In this document: positions 38,481 to 48,331 of the stretch, one piece after another
Position numbering within the stretch: the stretch's first letter is position 1
Layout of the letters: each line of letters opens with the position of its first letter
NCBI GenBank assembly: GCA_015232575.1
Contig: JADFZL010000025.1
Span: 28,996-92,995, forward strand
Length of the DNA: 64,000 nucleotides
DNA from: Candidatus Rifleibacteriota bacterium
GTDB lineage: Bacteria > Muiribacteriota > Ozemobacteria > Ozemobacterales > Ozemobacteraceae
Reading direction: 5' to 3'
Translations under genes and position numbers: made by a program
The notes under the pieces: generated by a model
Database searches by the model: none
The model's input: only the letters and a program-made list of their open reading frames with translations
What the model was told of the DNA's origin: nothing

Positions 38481-41033
38481 ATGTATTTTTCTTCTTTCAA
38501 ACGGTTTTTCGAACGGATTTTTTTTACTTTCGTACTGCTGACATTTGCAGGCTTCGCCTACTATTTTACCTCGGGCGATATCAGCGAAATACAGTTGAAC
38601 CATCAGAATTATCGAGTATTACTCGTCAGACTTCTTTCGCGTGATATAGTTGAATCGATTGGCCAGAAACAGAATCTTTCTCCGCGCCTGACCAACGTGG
38701 TTTCAATTGAAAAACTTGCGTACGCAATTGTACAACAACCTGAAGGGGAAATACTTGCGAAGGCTGAAAACACGCACTTTTCCGCAGGTGTTGCTGGCGA
38801 AGTCGAAGAGAAAGCTCTAGCTGTATCGCATCTGACGATGCTTCCATACAGCGATCCATCTGGGGTTATTCCTCTTGTTGAAGCTGTACTTCCGATTGTA
38901 ACTGAACAGGGAAGAAAACTGATACTTCGCGTTGGATTCTTTTCCGCGGCTGAATCAGAGGAAATACGGCAAATTCTTTTCAGAAATATTCTTCTTGGTA
39001 CAACTATTTTCATCGGATTCACCATCTATTTCTTCCTTAAAAGACGCGCTCCATGGAGCCTTCAAATTGTCTGGATGGGAGGAATCGGGCTTCTGATTCT
39101 CATTCTTTTCCTTGCAATAAGATTTACCATTCAGGGGTGGTATGAAAGAACGTGGAACAACGATTTCCTGCGTCAGGGAATGTCCATCGCGAAAATTCTT
39201 GCAGTGAATGGAAAGAGATTTTTCCTCAATTCCGACGAAGATGAGTTGCGAACAATAGAAAACATTCTCAGATCAGACGAAAATCTTTACGAAGTCTTCG
39301 ATTACCTTGCTGCAATAAAAAATGAAAAATATGTATATCATTCTGATCCAATGTACAAGGGAAAAGCTGTAATCGACGGCATATTTCTTAGAAGTCTTCA
39401 TTCCAATAAACCAGTATTCAAGCTTACCGAGCGAAATACTTATGATTTCTTCATGCCCGTTATGCACGAAGAGAACCGCATTGGAACAATACGAATAGGC
39501 TTGAGGCGAAATATAAGCACTATTCAGTTTACTGCCCTGCGAAAACGTGTTTTCCTGCTGTTTACTGCTGCTCTTGCAATAATACTTTTCTTTATTCATC
39601 AAATGGCAGGAAAAATCATCAAAGATCTCAGTACACTCGCAGATTCAATCGAAAGAGTTACTGCAGGAGATTTCACACAGCCGGTGTTCCTCGAAAGACA
39701 TGATGAGCTTGAACATGTATCGCAGGCATACAATTTCATGCTTATGAGCCTTAAAGAAAGAGACCTTCTTGGTAAAAACCTGCAGCATTATATAAGCAAA
39801 AGTATCGTCAACAAAACCCTGAAAGTGCTTTCTGCGCAGGAGAAAAACGGTGAGAAAACCTTTTCTGCTGTAATATCAGTTTATTTCAGCGGACTTAATG
39901 AAGCAATTTCTGAAAAAACTGCCCCCGAAGTATTTGCAGCTATCAAAGAAATTGTTCTGCTTCTGAAAAAAGCCTGCGGGGAGAAAGTCTGTATACATAC
40001 GCAGCTTGATGGTCCAATTGCAGTTTTTTCGCATTCTCAGAGATATGAATCACTCATGGGCGCTCTTGTTGCTTCGAAGATGATCTGCCAGACGCTCTCA
40101 AAACGCGACAATCTTATTCTATCTCCCAGAATTTCAATTCAAACATTTGAAGCTGTACACGGGTGCCTTGATGACGAAAGACAGATTCCGGTTTTTCTGG
40201 GTGAAAGCCCCTTTGATTGCCGGGCTATGGCTCAAGTCCAGGATCCTTTTGAAATCATGATCAGTGAAGAAACCGGCTGGCTCATCAGGGAAGTTACTGA
40301 ACTCGACGAAATTGAATTTTCAAGAGACAGCGGCAGACTCAGAGCATTTCTTTTCAAAGGATTTAAGCCAATTGATGAACTTTCAAGAATATTCCCATCA
40401 TCAACTTCCTGGATAAAAACAATGATTCTGAAAATTCTGAAAAATCATGGTGACACTAAAATAGTACAAACGCTCATTGCGTGGTACCCCGAAAGTGACG
40501 AAAACATAAGATATCACATCATGGATGTCCTGGAAAAACTTCATCCAAACGAAAGTCTGGGTTTTGTTGAAAAGGTTGTACGAGAAGAATCTAATCTTAA
40601 TGTTCTTTCAAAAGCTATCAGCACACTCGGCAGAATCGGCAATGAATCTCATATTGCTTTGTTTGCAGAAAAACTTCGCATAAATGACAGAAGAGTAAAG
40701 GCAAATGCAGTTGAAGCGCTTGAAAACATCGGTGGGAAGAAAGTTTATGAGTTTTTAAATCTTCTCGTTGATGAGCAGGACAACAGAGTTAAAGCGAATA
40801 TTCTCATCGCTCTTGGAAAATACGGCGATCTGAAAGTTTTCGACCTTCTCTCAAAAATGATCAGAGACCACGATCCAAATATGAGAGCATCTGCAGCATT
40901 TGCTCTTGGCCGCCTTGGAATGGCTCAAGGCGTCGATCCATTGATTTCAGCGCTCGGAGACAAAGATCTGAACGTCAGAAGACAGGTTGTCGCGTCTCTC
41001 AATGCCCTTAGAACAGACTTGGATATCCAATAA
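38481..41033 (+). CDS. HAMP receptor with degenerate cyclase domain and C-terminal HEAT repeats
   Basis: An 850-residue membrane protein with the same front end as each half of the tandem cyclase: helix, sensor region, two helices (about 170-230), a second sensor region, helix (about 355-375), HAMP (about 375-430). The next 190 residues align with class III cyclases but have lost catalysis: Ser replaces the first Asp (VYFSGLNEA), the second site reads QLDGPIAVF, and the Asn/Arg motif is absent (VFLGESPFDCRAMAQV). About five HEAT repeats close the protein (RVKANAVEALENIGGKKVYEFL; DPNMRASAAFALGRLG). It is likely a receptor passing signals by protein contact. Confidence 0.82.
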   Translation: MYFSSFKRFFERIFFTFVLLTFAGFAYYFTSGDISEIQLNHQNYRVLLVRLLSRDIVESIGQKQNLSPRLTNVVSIEKLAYAIVQQPEGEILAKAENTHFSAGVAGEVEEKALAVSHLTMLPYSDPSGVIPLVEAVLPIVTEQGRKLILRVGFFSAAESEEIRQILFRNILLGTTIFIGFTIYFFLKRRAPWSLQIVWMGGIGLLILILFLAIRFTIQGWYERTWNNDFLRQGMSIAKILAVNGKRFFLNSDEDELRTIENILRSDENLYEVFDYLAAIKNEKYVYHSDPMYKGKAVIDGIFLRSLHSNKPVFKLTERNTYDFFMPVMHEENRIGTIRIGLRRNISTIQFTALRKRVFLLFTAALAIILFFIHQMAGKIIKDLSTLADSIERVTAGDFTQPVFLERHDELEHVSQAYNFMLMSLKERDLLGKNLQHYISKSIVNKTLKVLSAQEKNGEKTFSAVISVYFSGLNEAISEKTAPEVFAAIKEIVLLLKKACGEKVCIHTQLDGPIAVFSHSQRYESLMGALVASKMICQTLSKRDNLILSPRISIQTFEAVHGCLDDERQIPVFLGESPFDCRAMAQVQDPFEIMISEETGWLIREVTELDEIEFSRDSGRLRAFLFKGFKPIDELSRIFPSSTSWIKTMILKILKNHGDTKIVQTLIAWYPESDENIRYHIMDVLEKLHPNESLGFVEKVVREESNLNVLSKAISTLGRIGNESHIALFAEKLRINDRRVKANAVEALENIGGKKVYEFLNLLVDEQDNRVKANILIALGKYGDLKVFDLLSKMIRDHDPNMRASAAFALGRLGMAQGVDPLISALGDKDLNVRRQVVASLNALRTDLDIQ

Positions 41034-41154
41034 TAAGACATGTTTAATATGTAGTATCATTTGTTTAAGGTTATTTGGAATTAATTTTATAAAAATTTGT
41101 AAAAGCATGAAATCTAAACTTCATTTAGTTGAAGGATAATTCGTGAGTCAATTC

Positions 41155-41174
41155 GGGCTTGATGAATCAAGCCC
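41155..41174. repeat. 20-bp palindrome of a dispersed-repeat type
   Basis: GGGCTTGATGAATCAAGCCC is a perfect inverted repeat apart from its 2-bp centre, and is followed by CCTACGG. It lies 61 bp before the gatC start codon, in the leader of the gatCAB operon. Confidence 0.6.
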
Positions 41175-41234
41175 CTACGGAAAATGGTATGTGCAAATTA
41201 CATGGTTACACCCGATACGTAAGGAGATAATAAA

Positions 41235-41519
41235 TTGTTTGACGTAAGAAAAATATCTAAACTGGCGCGACTGAACCTTACTGAAAATGAAGAAAAAAGT
41301 TTCGCAGGTGAACTGGAAACAATTCTTCAGTATGTTACTACTCTGAATGCCGTAAACACAGACTCGATTGACTGTTTCGAATTAAACACCGGTGAACCAA
41401 CTTTGAGGGAAGACGAACCAGTCGAAAGCGGTGATCCGGAAAAACGCCTTGCCGTAGCACCTAAGATCATACAGAATCAGTTTCTGGTACCTCGGGTTAT
41501 CGGCGAAGGAGACGCCTGA
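41235..41519 (+). CDS. gatC: Asp/Glu-tRNA amidotransferase subunit C
   Basis: A 94-residue subunit that stabilises GatA and bridges it to GatB. It shows the family pattern: an N-terminal KISKLARLNLTENEEKSFAGEL, ILQYVTTLNAVNTD, and LREDEPVESGD near the end. The start is TTG with AAGGAG 8 nt upstream; no ATG is available. The stop is 1 nt before the gatA ATG. The complex makes Gln-tRNA(Gln) and/or Asn-tRNA(Asn) from the misacylated forms, which implies the cell may lack one of the direct synthetases. Confidence 0.93.
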   Translation: MFDVRKISKLARLNLTENEEKSFAGELETILQYVTTLNAVNTDSIDCFELNTGEPTLREDEPVESGDPEKRLAVAPKIIQNQFLVPRVIGEGDA

Positions 41520-41520
41520 T

Positions 41521-43002
41521 ATGTCCAGTCATTCTTTTGCACATCCAAAAACAATATCAGAAATTCGAAGTTTGTACCACAATGAAAAAGTTTCTGTTCC
41601 AGACTTTGCAGAATTAACTGCCAGTAACATTGAAAAACAAGATTCCAGACTTGGAGCATTCCTGAATTTTGACAGGAAATCCCTGATTTCACGAGCTCAG
41701 GAAATTGAAAAACAACGAAGTAATCTTGAAAAATATCCATTGTTTGGTATTCCGATTGCGGTTAAAGATAACATTTCAACTGCCGGAATAAAGACAACAT
41801 GTGGATCAAAAATGCTTGAAAATTATGTTCCGGTGTATGACGCTTCTGTCATAAAAAGACTTGTTGACATGGGCGCACTCATTGTCGGAAAAACAAATCT
41901 TGATGAGTTTGGTATGGGAAGTTCAACTGAAAACTCTGCCTTTTTTCCAACAAAGAATCCATGGGACACCGAAAGAGTCCCGGGCGGTTCATCAGGCGGA
42001 TCAGCAGCAGCTGTAGCCGCTGGAATGGTACCCGTGGCACTTGGCTCTGACACAGGCGGTTCAATACGACAGCCAGCGGCTTTCACCGGCATTCTGGGTC
42101 TGAAATGCACTTACGGACTCATTTCAAGGTTCGGACTTGTAGCTTATGCATCTTCGCTCGATCAGATTGGACCTTTAGCCCGATCAGCTGAAGATATTGC
42201 GTTGATACTTGATGCTATTGCATTCAAAGATGCGAAAGATTCAACATCAGCAGCCGACCCGAATTCTGAATTGTATTCGAAAAGCATCGGAAAATCAATA
42301 TCAGGGCTCAAGGCAGGTCTTCCCAGAGAGTTTCTTGCAGAAGGAATCTCGCCGGCCGTAAAAGAACTTGTACTTAAAGCAGCAGAGAAATTTGAAAAAC
42401 TTGGTGTAAAAGTTGAAGAAACTTCTATTCCAAGTGTTAAATATTCACTTGCCGCATATTATATAATCGCTACAGCAGAAGCAAGCTCAAACCTTGCACG
42501 GTTTGACGGAATTCGTTATGGCCACAGAGCCGAAGGCAAAGATATTCTTGAACTGTACTCCTCCACCCGTGCCGAAGGGTTTGGCAGAGAAGTTGCCAGA
42601 AGAATATTGCTCGGCACCTTTGTACTTAGCTCTGGATATTACGATGCTTACTATCTTAAAGCTATGAAAGTAAGAAAACTGCTTAATGATGAAATAGTAA
42701 AATCTTTCAATAAATATGATTTTCTAATTACACCAACAACGCCTGATACAGCATTCAAATTCGGTGAAAAAACAGCAAATCCGCTGGAAATGTATCTGAC
42801 TGATATTTGTACAATTGCCGTTAATCTTGCAGGCATACCCGCAATTTCTGTTCCCTGCGGTTTAATTAACGGGCTTCCAGTCGGAGTTCAACTTCTGGCT
42901 TCTCGTTTCGGAGAACGAACACTTATCAGTGTTTCAGATGCTTATCTTCGTGATACTAAGTTCAACGAAATGGTACCGCCTTTCATGAAAGAGGAACACT
43001 GA
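41521..43002 (+). CDS. gatA: Glu-tRNA(Gln) amidotransferase subunit A
   Basis: A 493-residue amidase subunit that releases ammonia from glutamine for GatB. The Ser-cisSer-Lys triad of the amidase signature family is visible: Lys in PIAVKDNIS, the Gly/Ser-rich PGGSSGGSAAAVAAGMVPVA, and the nucleophile region GSDTGGSIRQPAAF. Length is typical. Its TGA overlaps the gatB ATG. Confidence 0.96.
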   Translation: MSSHSFAHPKTISEIRSLYHNEKVSVPDFAELTASNIEKQDSRLGAFLNFDRKSLISRAQEIEKQRSNLEKYPLFGIPIAVKDNISTAGIKTTCGSKMLENYVPVYDASVIKRLVDMGALIVGKTNLDEFGMGSSTENSAFFPTKNPWDTERVPGGSSGGSAAAVAAGMVPVALGSDTGGSIRQPAAFTGILGLKCTYGLISRFGLVAYASSLDQIGPLARSAEDIALILDAIAFKDAKDSTSAADPNSELYSKSIGKSISGLKAGLPREFLAEGISPAVKELVLKAAEKFEKLGVKVEETSIPSVKYSLAAYYIIATAEASSNLARFDGIRYGHRAEGKDILELYSSTRAEGFGREVARRILLGTFVLSSGYYDAYYLKAMKVRKLLNDEIVKSFNKYDFLITPTTPDTAFKFGEKTANPLEMYLTDICTIAVNLAGIPAISVPCGLINGLPVGVQLLASRFGERTLISVSDAYLRDTKFNEMVPPFMKEEH

Positions 43003-44441
43003 TGAAAGAATACGAACTTGTTGTCGGAATGGAAATCCACGCTCAGCTCCTCACAAAGACTAAATTTTTCTGTTCCTGCCCCAGTAGGTTCGGCGATGCG
43101 CCGAATACAAATACCTGCCCGGTATGCCTTTCCCACCCGGGAACTCTTCCGGTCATAAATAAAGCTGCCATCGAAAAAGTAATAAAAGCAGGTGTGGCAT
43201 TTAACTGCACAATTAATCCGGTTTCAATTTTCGCAAGAAAGAATTATTTCTATCCTGATCTTCCCAAAGGTTATCAGATAAGTCAATACGAAAGCCCAAT
43301 CTGCTCAGACGGATATTTCGAAATTTTAACAAAAAACGGTGAAATGAAGAAAATCAGAATCAGAAGAATTCATCTTGAGGAAGACGCTGGAAAGCTCATG
43401 CACGAAAACTTCCGCAATTCATCACTGGTTGATTTGAACCGGGCCGGCACTCCTCTGATGGAAATGGTTACTGAACCAGATTTTTCATCTTCTGATGAAG
43501 TGCACGATTTTCTGACACAGCTGCGGCGCATTCTGCGCTACCTTAATGTCTGCGATGGAAACATGGAGGAAGGTTCGCTCAGATGCGAACCAAACATATC
43601 GATAAGACCTCCTGGTACTTCAGAGCTTGGCGTCAAAGTCGAGCTCAAGAATATCAACTCATTCAAAGCCGCCAAAAGAGGAATTGAACACGAATACAGA
43701 CGACAGGTTCTCTCGCTGGACATGGGTGAAAAATTATTACAGCAGACGCGCGGCTGGGATGACAACAAAGGCGAATCTTTCCTTATGCGTGTCAAAGAAG
43801 ACGCGCACGACTACAGATATTTTCCTGACCCGGATCTTCTTCCGCTCAAGGTACCACAGTCGCTCACAGATACAGTAAAGGCATCCATGGAAGAGCTTCC
43901 GGAAGCCAGAAAAAGAAGACTGATCAATGATTTCGGTCTTCAGGAAAATGACGCTGATGTAATCTGTTCAGAAAAATCTTATGCGGCTTATTTTGAGGAA
44001 ACAGCTTCACAGTGCGGCGATTCCAAGATGGCTGCAAACTGGTTCATGGGAGAAATTCTGAGAGTTCTTAAAACCGAGTCGGATCTGGCATCTTTTCCAA
44101 TTCAGCCGGCCAGACTTGCCGCACTTGTAAGAATGATAAGAAATTCATCGATTTCCGGAACAATTGCCAAAAAAGTATTCGAAATAATGCTGACTAAATC
44201 AGATTCACCGGAAAATATTGTTGCAGACCATGGATTATCTGTAATAGGCGACGACAGTGCTATTCTTCAGGCAGTATCAGAAATAATTACAGAGTTTCCT
44301 GATCAGGTTTCGCAGTATGTATCAGGAAAAGATAAAGTTTTCGGTTTCATTATCGGTCAGGCAATGAGAAAAATGAAAGGGAAAGCTGATCCGGCGAAAC
44401 TCAATCAAATAATGAAAAATGAACTCGAAAAGAGACGATGA
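43002..44441 (+). CDS. gatB: Asp/Glu-tRNA amidotransferase subunit B
   Basis: A 479-residue kinase/transamidase subunit that phosphorylates and amidates the misacylated Glu or Asp on tRNA. The family signature is clear: VVGMEIHAQLLTKTKFFC, the zinc-site cysteines in TNTCPVCLSHPGTLP, and YFYPDLPKGYQISQYE. The C-terminal 140 residues are the helical YqeY-like tRNA-binding tail. It overlaps gatA by 1 nt, and its stop forms ATGA with a possible start of the next gene. Confidence 0.97.
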   Translation: MKEYELVVGMEIHAQLLTKTKFFCSCPSRFGDAPNTNTCPVCLSHPGTLPVINKAAIEKVIKAGVAFNCTINPVSIFARKNYFYPDLPKGYQISQYESPICSDGYFEILTKNGEMKKIRIRRIHLEEDAGKLMHENFRNSSLVDLNRAGTPLMEMVTEPDFSSSDEVHDFLTQLRRILRYLNVCDGNMEEGSLRCEPNISIRPPGTSELGVKVELKNINSFKAAKRGIEHEYRRQVLSLDMGEKLLQQTRGWDDNKGESFLMRVKEDAHDYRYFPDPDLLPLKVPQSLTDTVKASMEELPEARKRRLINDFGLQENDADVICSEKSYAAYFEETASQCGDSKMAANWFMGEILRVLKTESDLASFPIQPARLAALVRMIRNSSISGTIAKKVFEIMLTKSDSPENIVADHGLSVIGDDSAILQAVSEIITEFPDQVSQYVSGKDKVFGFIIGQAMRKMKGKADPAKLNQIMKNELEKRR

Positions 44442-44458
44442 AATCAGGGGGAATGACT

Positions 44459-45739
44459 ATGAATTTTGATGAAGCCTATAAAAAAGCAAACGATGCTTTG
44501 AAAATCCGCAATTTTGACGAAGCCCAGAAATACTTCGAAGAAGCATTGCGTGAAAAGCCAAACGATATTTACACAATCAACAAACTGGCAATGATTTTCA
44601 AGGAAAAAGGTGATTTCTCTTCGGCTATGAATCTTCTTAAACAGTCTCTTCAGATCAAGCAGGAAGATTTGTACACCAATTATCTTCTTGGAAATGCTTA
44701 CCTTGAACAGGGAGACATTGAAAAAGCAATCCTGGCACTTGAAAATACAATAAAAATTGATCCGCGCGATAAATATGCCCGCAATTCACTCGCTCTGGCA
44801 TATCGCATGAATGGCGACTCAGACAAATGTATTGAAACTCTGCAGAATGCCTTGAAATACTCGCCCGACGATTTGTACAACAAGCTGAGTCTCGCCACAG
44901 TGCGATTTGAAACAGGTCAGGTTGCTGCGGCTGAAAAACTCTGTAACGAAACTATTGCCAAAGATCCAAAAAATGTTAATGCGCTCATTCTCCTTGGAAG
45001 AATTACTATCGAGAGCGGAAATACTGAAAAAGCTCTCGCTTTTTTCCAGAAAGTTCACTCTCTTGATCCGCAGAACAGCGAAGCACATTACTACATCGGA
45101 CGCATCGAAATTGACCGCGGAAATGAGAGTGTGGCTGAAAAACATTTCAGTGAAGCTCTAAATTCCAGTACAGACAAATTATCTGTTTCCAAAAATCTTG
45201 GTGTAATATATCTTGAAAAGAAGATGCTTGGTCAGGCAGAAGCTGAGTTTAACAGAGCATTGTCGCTGATGAAGACAGATCCATTCACTCTTACGAATCT
45301 CGGAAAACTAATGATTTTCAGAGGCAAGTACCAGGAAGCCGTTGGCTATCTCAAGAACGCTGTTTCCTTTCAGCCAGACTACGCTTATGCACATTATAAT
45401 CTTGGAACCGCCTACAGAAAACTGAAAGATTTTCCGAATGCAATTTACCATCTGCTTCTTTCGCTGAAATACGAACCTGAAGATGTCTATTCATTGAATT
45501 GTCTTGCAAAAACTTTTTATGACGCAACTCTTTTTGAAAATGCACTTGAGGCCTATCAGAAAGTTATTACAAACTTTGACAAAAACGACTATTACGCACT
45601 TTTCGGACTTGCCGAAACTTATGAAGCGATCGAAAACAAGCCGAAAGCCATTGAGTATTACCGCAAGGTTAAAATTAATCCTGATGCCGACAAAATCTTC
45701 ATTGATCAGGCCGGAAAAAAATTAAAGGAACTTGGATAA
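44459..45739 (+). CDS. TPR-repeat protein between gatB and prmA
   Basis: A 426-residue protein of about eleven consecutive TPRs (AQKYFEEALREKPNDIYTIN; NAYLEQGDIEKAILALENTI; AVGYLKNAVSFQPDYAYAHY). No leader, so it is cytoplasmic. Starts at 44438 (ATGA overlap with gatB) and 44459 are both possible; I prefer 44459 because GGGGGA lies 7 nt before it. It is locked between translation genes with no spacing and shares 1 nt with prmA, suggesting a role as a scaffold in translation or simply shared expression. Confidence 0.8.
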   Translation: MNFDEAYKKANDALKIRNFDEAQKYFEEALREKPNDIYTINKLAMIFKEKGDFSSAMNLLKQSLQIKQEDLYTNYLLGNAYLEQGDIEKAILALENTIKIDPRDKYARNSLALAYRMNGDSDKCIETLQNALKYSPDDLYNKLSLATVRFETGQVAAAEKLCNETIAKDPKNVNALILLGRITIESGNTEKALAFFQKVHSLDPQNSEAHYYIGRIEIDRGNESVAEKHFSEALNSSTDKLSVSKNLGVIYLEKKMLGQAEAEFNRALSLMKTDPFTLTNLGKLMIFRGKYQEAVGYLKNAVSFQPDYAYAHYNLGTAYRKLKDFPNAIYHLLLSLKYEPEDVYSLNCLAKTFYDATLFENALEAYQKVITNFDKNDYYALFGLAETYEAIENKPKAIEYYRKVKINPDADKIFIDQAGKKLKELG

Positions 45740-46680
45740 TGCTGCGAAGACTTGATATAACTGTACCAGATGTTTTTGAGGAAGAACTGATTGGACTAGC
45801 TGATTCACTGACTGTTCAATGTTTTTCCAGTCCATGTATTAGAGATTGCGGAGGCGGCGAAGAGGATTTCGAATTTACAGGCGAAACAATTGTAAGTTTT
45901 GTGTATTCGACCGTCGAGCAGAATGCGGCTGAGATCGAAAAATCAATTGAAACCTGGATTGCCAGTGATTCGGATATATTTGTTTCTAATGAAAAAATTA
46001 AAGACGAAATATTATCCTCAAAAATAATCATTGATTATCGCGAGGACGAAGACTGGATGAGCGCATTTCGGGCTTATTTTCAGCCAGTGCATGTTTCTGA
46101 GAAAATAATCGTCCGACCTCCATGGAGTGATCCGGTTGAAAATGAAGAAAATGCAACTGTTATTCTGATCGACCCGGGTATGGCATTCGGAACTGGTACA
46201 CATGAAACGACGAGACTCTGTCTGCGCCTTCTTGAGCGCGTTAACGACAGTGGAGATGTTAAAGGCAGATCGTTTGCCGATCTGGGTGCCGGAAGCGGCA
46301 TTCTTTCGTTTGCTCTTTTGAAAATGGGTGCCAGAGAAGTCTGTGCAATTGAAATCGACGGTCCGGCAGTTGAGAACCTTCGAAAGAACGCCAAAATTAA
46401 CGGAATTTCAGAGAATCTCAAAATATTCTGCAAGGATTTATCACACTTCCAGCCAGAGAAAAAGTTTGATGGCTTCGTTGCAAACATCTCGTCACCCATA
46501 TTGATTGAGAACCTGAATTTGATTTCTTCTTTTGTACAAGGAAAAGGTCTTGCGATATTCTCAGGAATTAACCAGACGAATTCAGCAAAAATGCGTGAAG
46601 CACTTTCTGAAAACAACTTCGTTATAAATTCAGAAATCACTGAAGGTGAATGGCACGCTTTCCTGACAACCCGCAAATAG
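45739..46680 (+). CDS. prmA: Ribosomal protein L11 methyltransferase
   Basis: A 313-residue SAM-dependent enzyme that trimethylates L11. An N-terminal substrate-recognition domain (about 1-105) is followed by the methyltransferase: IDPGMAFGTGTHETTRLCL, the SAM loop DLGAGSGILSFALLKMGA, and ANISSPILIENL, the PrmA form of the NPPY-type catalytic motif. The start codon overlaps the TPR stop by 1 nt. Confidence 0.93.
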   Translation: MLRRLDITVPDVFEEELIGLADSLTVQCFSSPCIRDCGGGEEDFEFTGETIVSFVYSTVEQNAAEIEKSIETWIASDSDIFVSNEKIKDEILSSKIIIDYREDEDWMSAFRAYFQPVHVSEKIIVRPPWSDPVENEENATVILIDPGMAFGTGTHETTRLCLRLLERVNDSGDVKGRSFADLGAGSGILSFALLKMGAREVCAIEIDGPAVENLRKNAKINGISENLKIFCKDLSHFQPEKKFDGFVANISSPILIENLNLISSFVQGKGLAIFSGINQTNSAKMREALSENNFVINSEITEGEWHAFLTTRK

Positions 46681-46769
46681 AGCAAATGATGCTCTTAAAT
46701 CGTGAGAAAGAACGATGAAAAAGCACACTGTAGCAAATTCGTATCTGCTCAATAAAGGGGTATTTAGCT

Positions 46770-46809
46770 CACTTGTCATCTCGAACGAATGTGAGAGATC
46801 TCGCAAGTG
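46770..46809. repeat. REP-like hairpin element, copy A
   Basis: CACTTG...CAAGTG arms enclose TCATCTCGAACGAATGTGAG and AGATCTCG. The core TCATCTCGAACGAATGTGAG matches the left arm of the element at 53279 and is related to the TCATTTCGACCGAAGG form at 48332. It lies between prmA and the radical SAM gene. Confidence 0.65.
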
Positions 46810-46926
46810 TGGAATGGATCACGTGTTTTCACATTATCGATCACCTGATTTCATACAGTGTCTGAAAAATCTGAATTTGGAAGATCGAATTTCGCACAGA
46901 GAAAGAAAAGCATTGAGAATAAACAA

Positions 46927-48237
46927 GTGAAAAAATCAGCATATAATATTTGGATAAATGATGACAGCAATGATAGTTTATTGTTGTACAATACTTTATA
47001 TGGCAGTCTGAGTTCCTGGGATATTACCAGCGCTGAGCTTGTCAGAAAGATTTTTGAGAATCCGGAATACAAAGATGAAAGTGTAATGCAGATTTATTCT
47101 GCACTCTGTGAGCAGAACAATCTTGTCGCTGATCATATAGACGAATTCGAGATAATCAGAAATCGTAAAATAGAAGGTGTAAAAGACAGGAACCGCCTTG
47201 ATGTTGTTATTATGCCGACTCTTAACTGCAATTTTTCATGCGTGTACTGTTTTGAAAAACCTCGTATTTCATCAATGTCAGCCGAAATGGTATCTGCGAC
47301 TGATACTTTCGTAGAAAATATGATACCAGATTTTAAATTGTTGGTATTGCACTGGTATGGCGGTGAACCTCTTCTTGAATCTGATGTTGTAATAAATCTC
47401 ACCAAACGAATATCGCGGGTTGCACGCAAGCACAATGTATTTACTGTTACTCATATTACAACAAACGGGTACTGCATAGATCAGATAGTAGCAGATAATC
47501 TTTTCACATGTGGCATCACGGAATTTCAGATTACAGTTGACGGATCACAATATTTTCATGATCGTCTGAGATTATTGAAAGGCGGAGGCGATACTTTCAA
47601 TAGAATTACTGAGAACATTTGTATGCTGGCAGCTTTAGATGCTTCGGTGAAAATAACTTTGCGGGTTAATTTTAATGCGGAAAATATTACTTCGATTCCA
47701 GAACTTCTGGAGTCTTTTCCACGGCAGATTAGATTGCAATTACGAGTTATGTTTGTACCAATTTTTGGAAAGTGCAGTTCCTCAATGGAGGAAGACCTTC
47801 CATCTGAAAAAGCTGCTGATTTAACCTGTGAATATTATTCACTTGCAGCAGAGCATGGTTACGATGTTTCGCTGGCAGCAGCAGGGCTTCGTTCCGGCAG
47901 GCTTAATTACTGTTATGCCGAACGTGAAAATCAGTACATCATAAATTATAATGGCGATGTATTCAAGTGCAGTGCTGATACCTTCCAGTCCGAAAACAGA
48001 TTTGGCTGGATCAATTCGGAAGGAAGCTTCATAAAAGACGAAAAGAAGTGGGAAAACTGGCTCAACGCTGCCAGAAATTTCCCCGAAAGATGTCTTTCAT
48101 GCGTTTATCTTCCAACATGTATGGGTGGCTGCAGAAAAGCAGATGCGAATTCAAAAAGCAAAACCAGGCATTGCAGGAACGTCGCAGACAAACTATCAGT
48201 TTTCCTCAGGAAAGCAGAGCAATTCAGCGTTGTGTAG
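46927..48237 (+). CDS. Radical SAM/SPASM peptide-maturase-type protein
   Basis: A 436-residue protein. Residues 1-85 (KKSAYNIWINDD, LLLYNTLYGSLSSWD) resemble the N-terminal region of RiPP-maturing radical SAM enzymes. The radical SAM motif CNFSCVYC is at about residues 100-107, with WYGGEPLL following. The C-terminal SPASM region supplies extra cluster cysteines (Cys in GDVFKCSAD, then CLSCVYLPTCMGGC and a final RHC). The family installs modifications in peptides or proteins; I find no convincing precursor beside it. The GTG at 46927 gives a family-typical N-terminus; a GTG at 46858 would add 23 atypical residues. Repeat elements flank the gene. Confidence 0.8.
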   Translation: MKKSAYNIWINDDSNDSLLLYNTLYGSLSSWDITSAELVRKIFENPEYKDESVMQIYSALCEQNNLVADHIDEFEIIRNRKIEGVKDRNRLDVVIMPTLNCNFSCVYCFEKPRISSMSAEMVSATDTFVENMIPDFKLLVLHWYGGEPLLESDVVINLTKRISRVARKHNVFTVTHITTNGYCIDQIVADNLFTCGITEFQITVDGSQYFHDRLRLLKGGGDTFNRITENICMLAALDASVKITLRVNFNAENITSIPELLESFPRQIRLQLRVMFVPIFGKCSSSMEEDLPSEKAADLTCEYYSLAAEHGYDVSLAAAGLRSGRLNYCYAERENQYIINYNGDVFKCSADTFQSENRFGWINSEGSFIKDEKKWENWLNAARNFPERCLSCVYLPTCMGGCRKADANSKSKTRHCRNVADKLSVFLRKAEQFSVV

Positions 48238-48331
48238 AGTTCCCGAAAGAGGCAGTATTTTGCAACACTGTAGGATATTCGCAAAAATTATGCAACTGCT
48301 CAATAATTTTGGGCAAGCGCTTGTTATTTTG

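Noticed and set aside
46715..46930. Possible RiPP precursor before the radical SAM/SPASM gene
   Set aside because: The 71-codon frame runs through the REP-like element and has no core-like Cys, Gly or Ser pattern; the ribosome site is weak.
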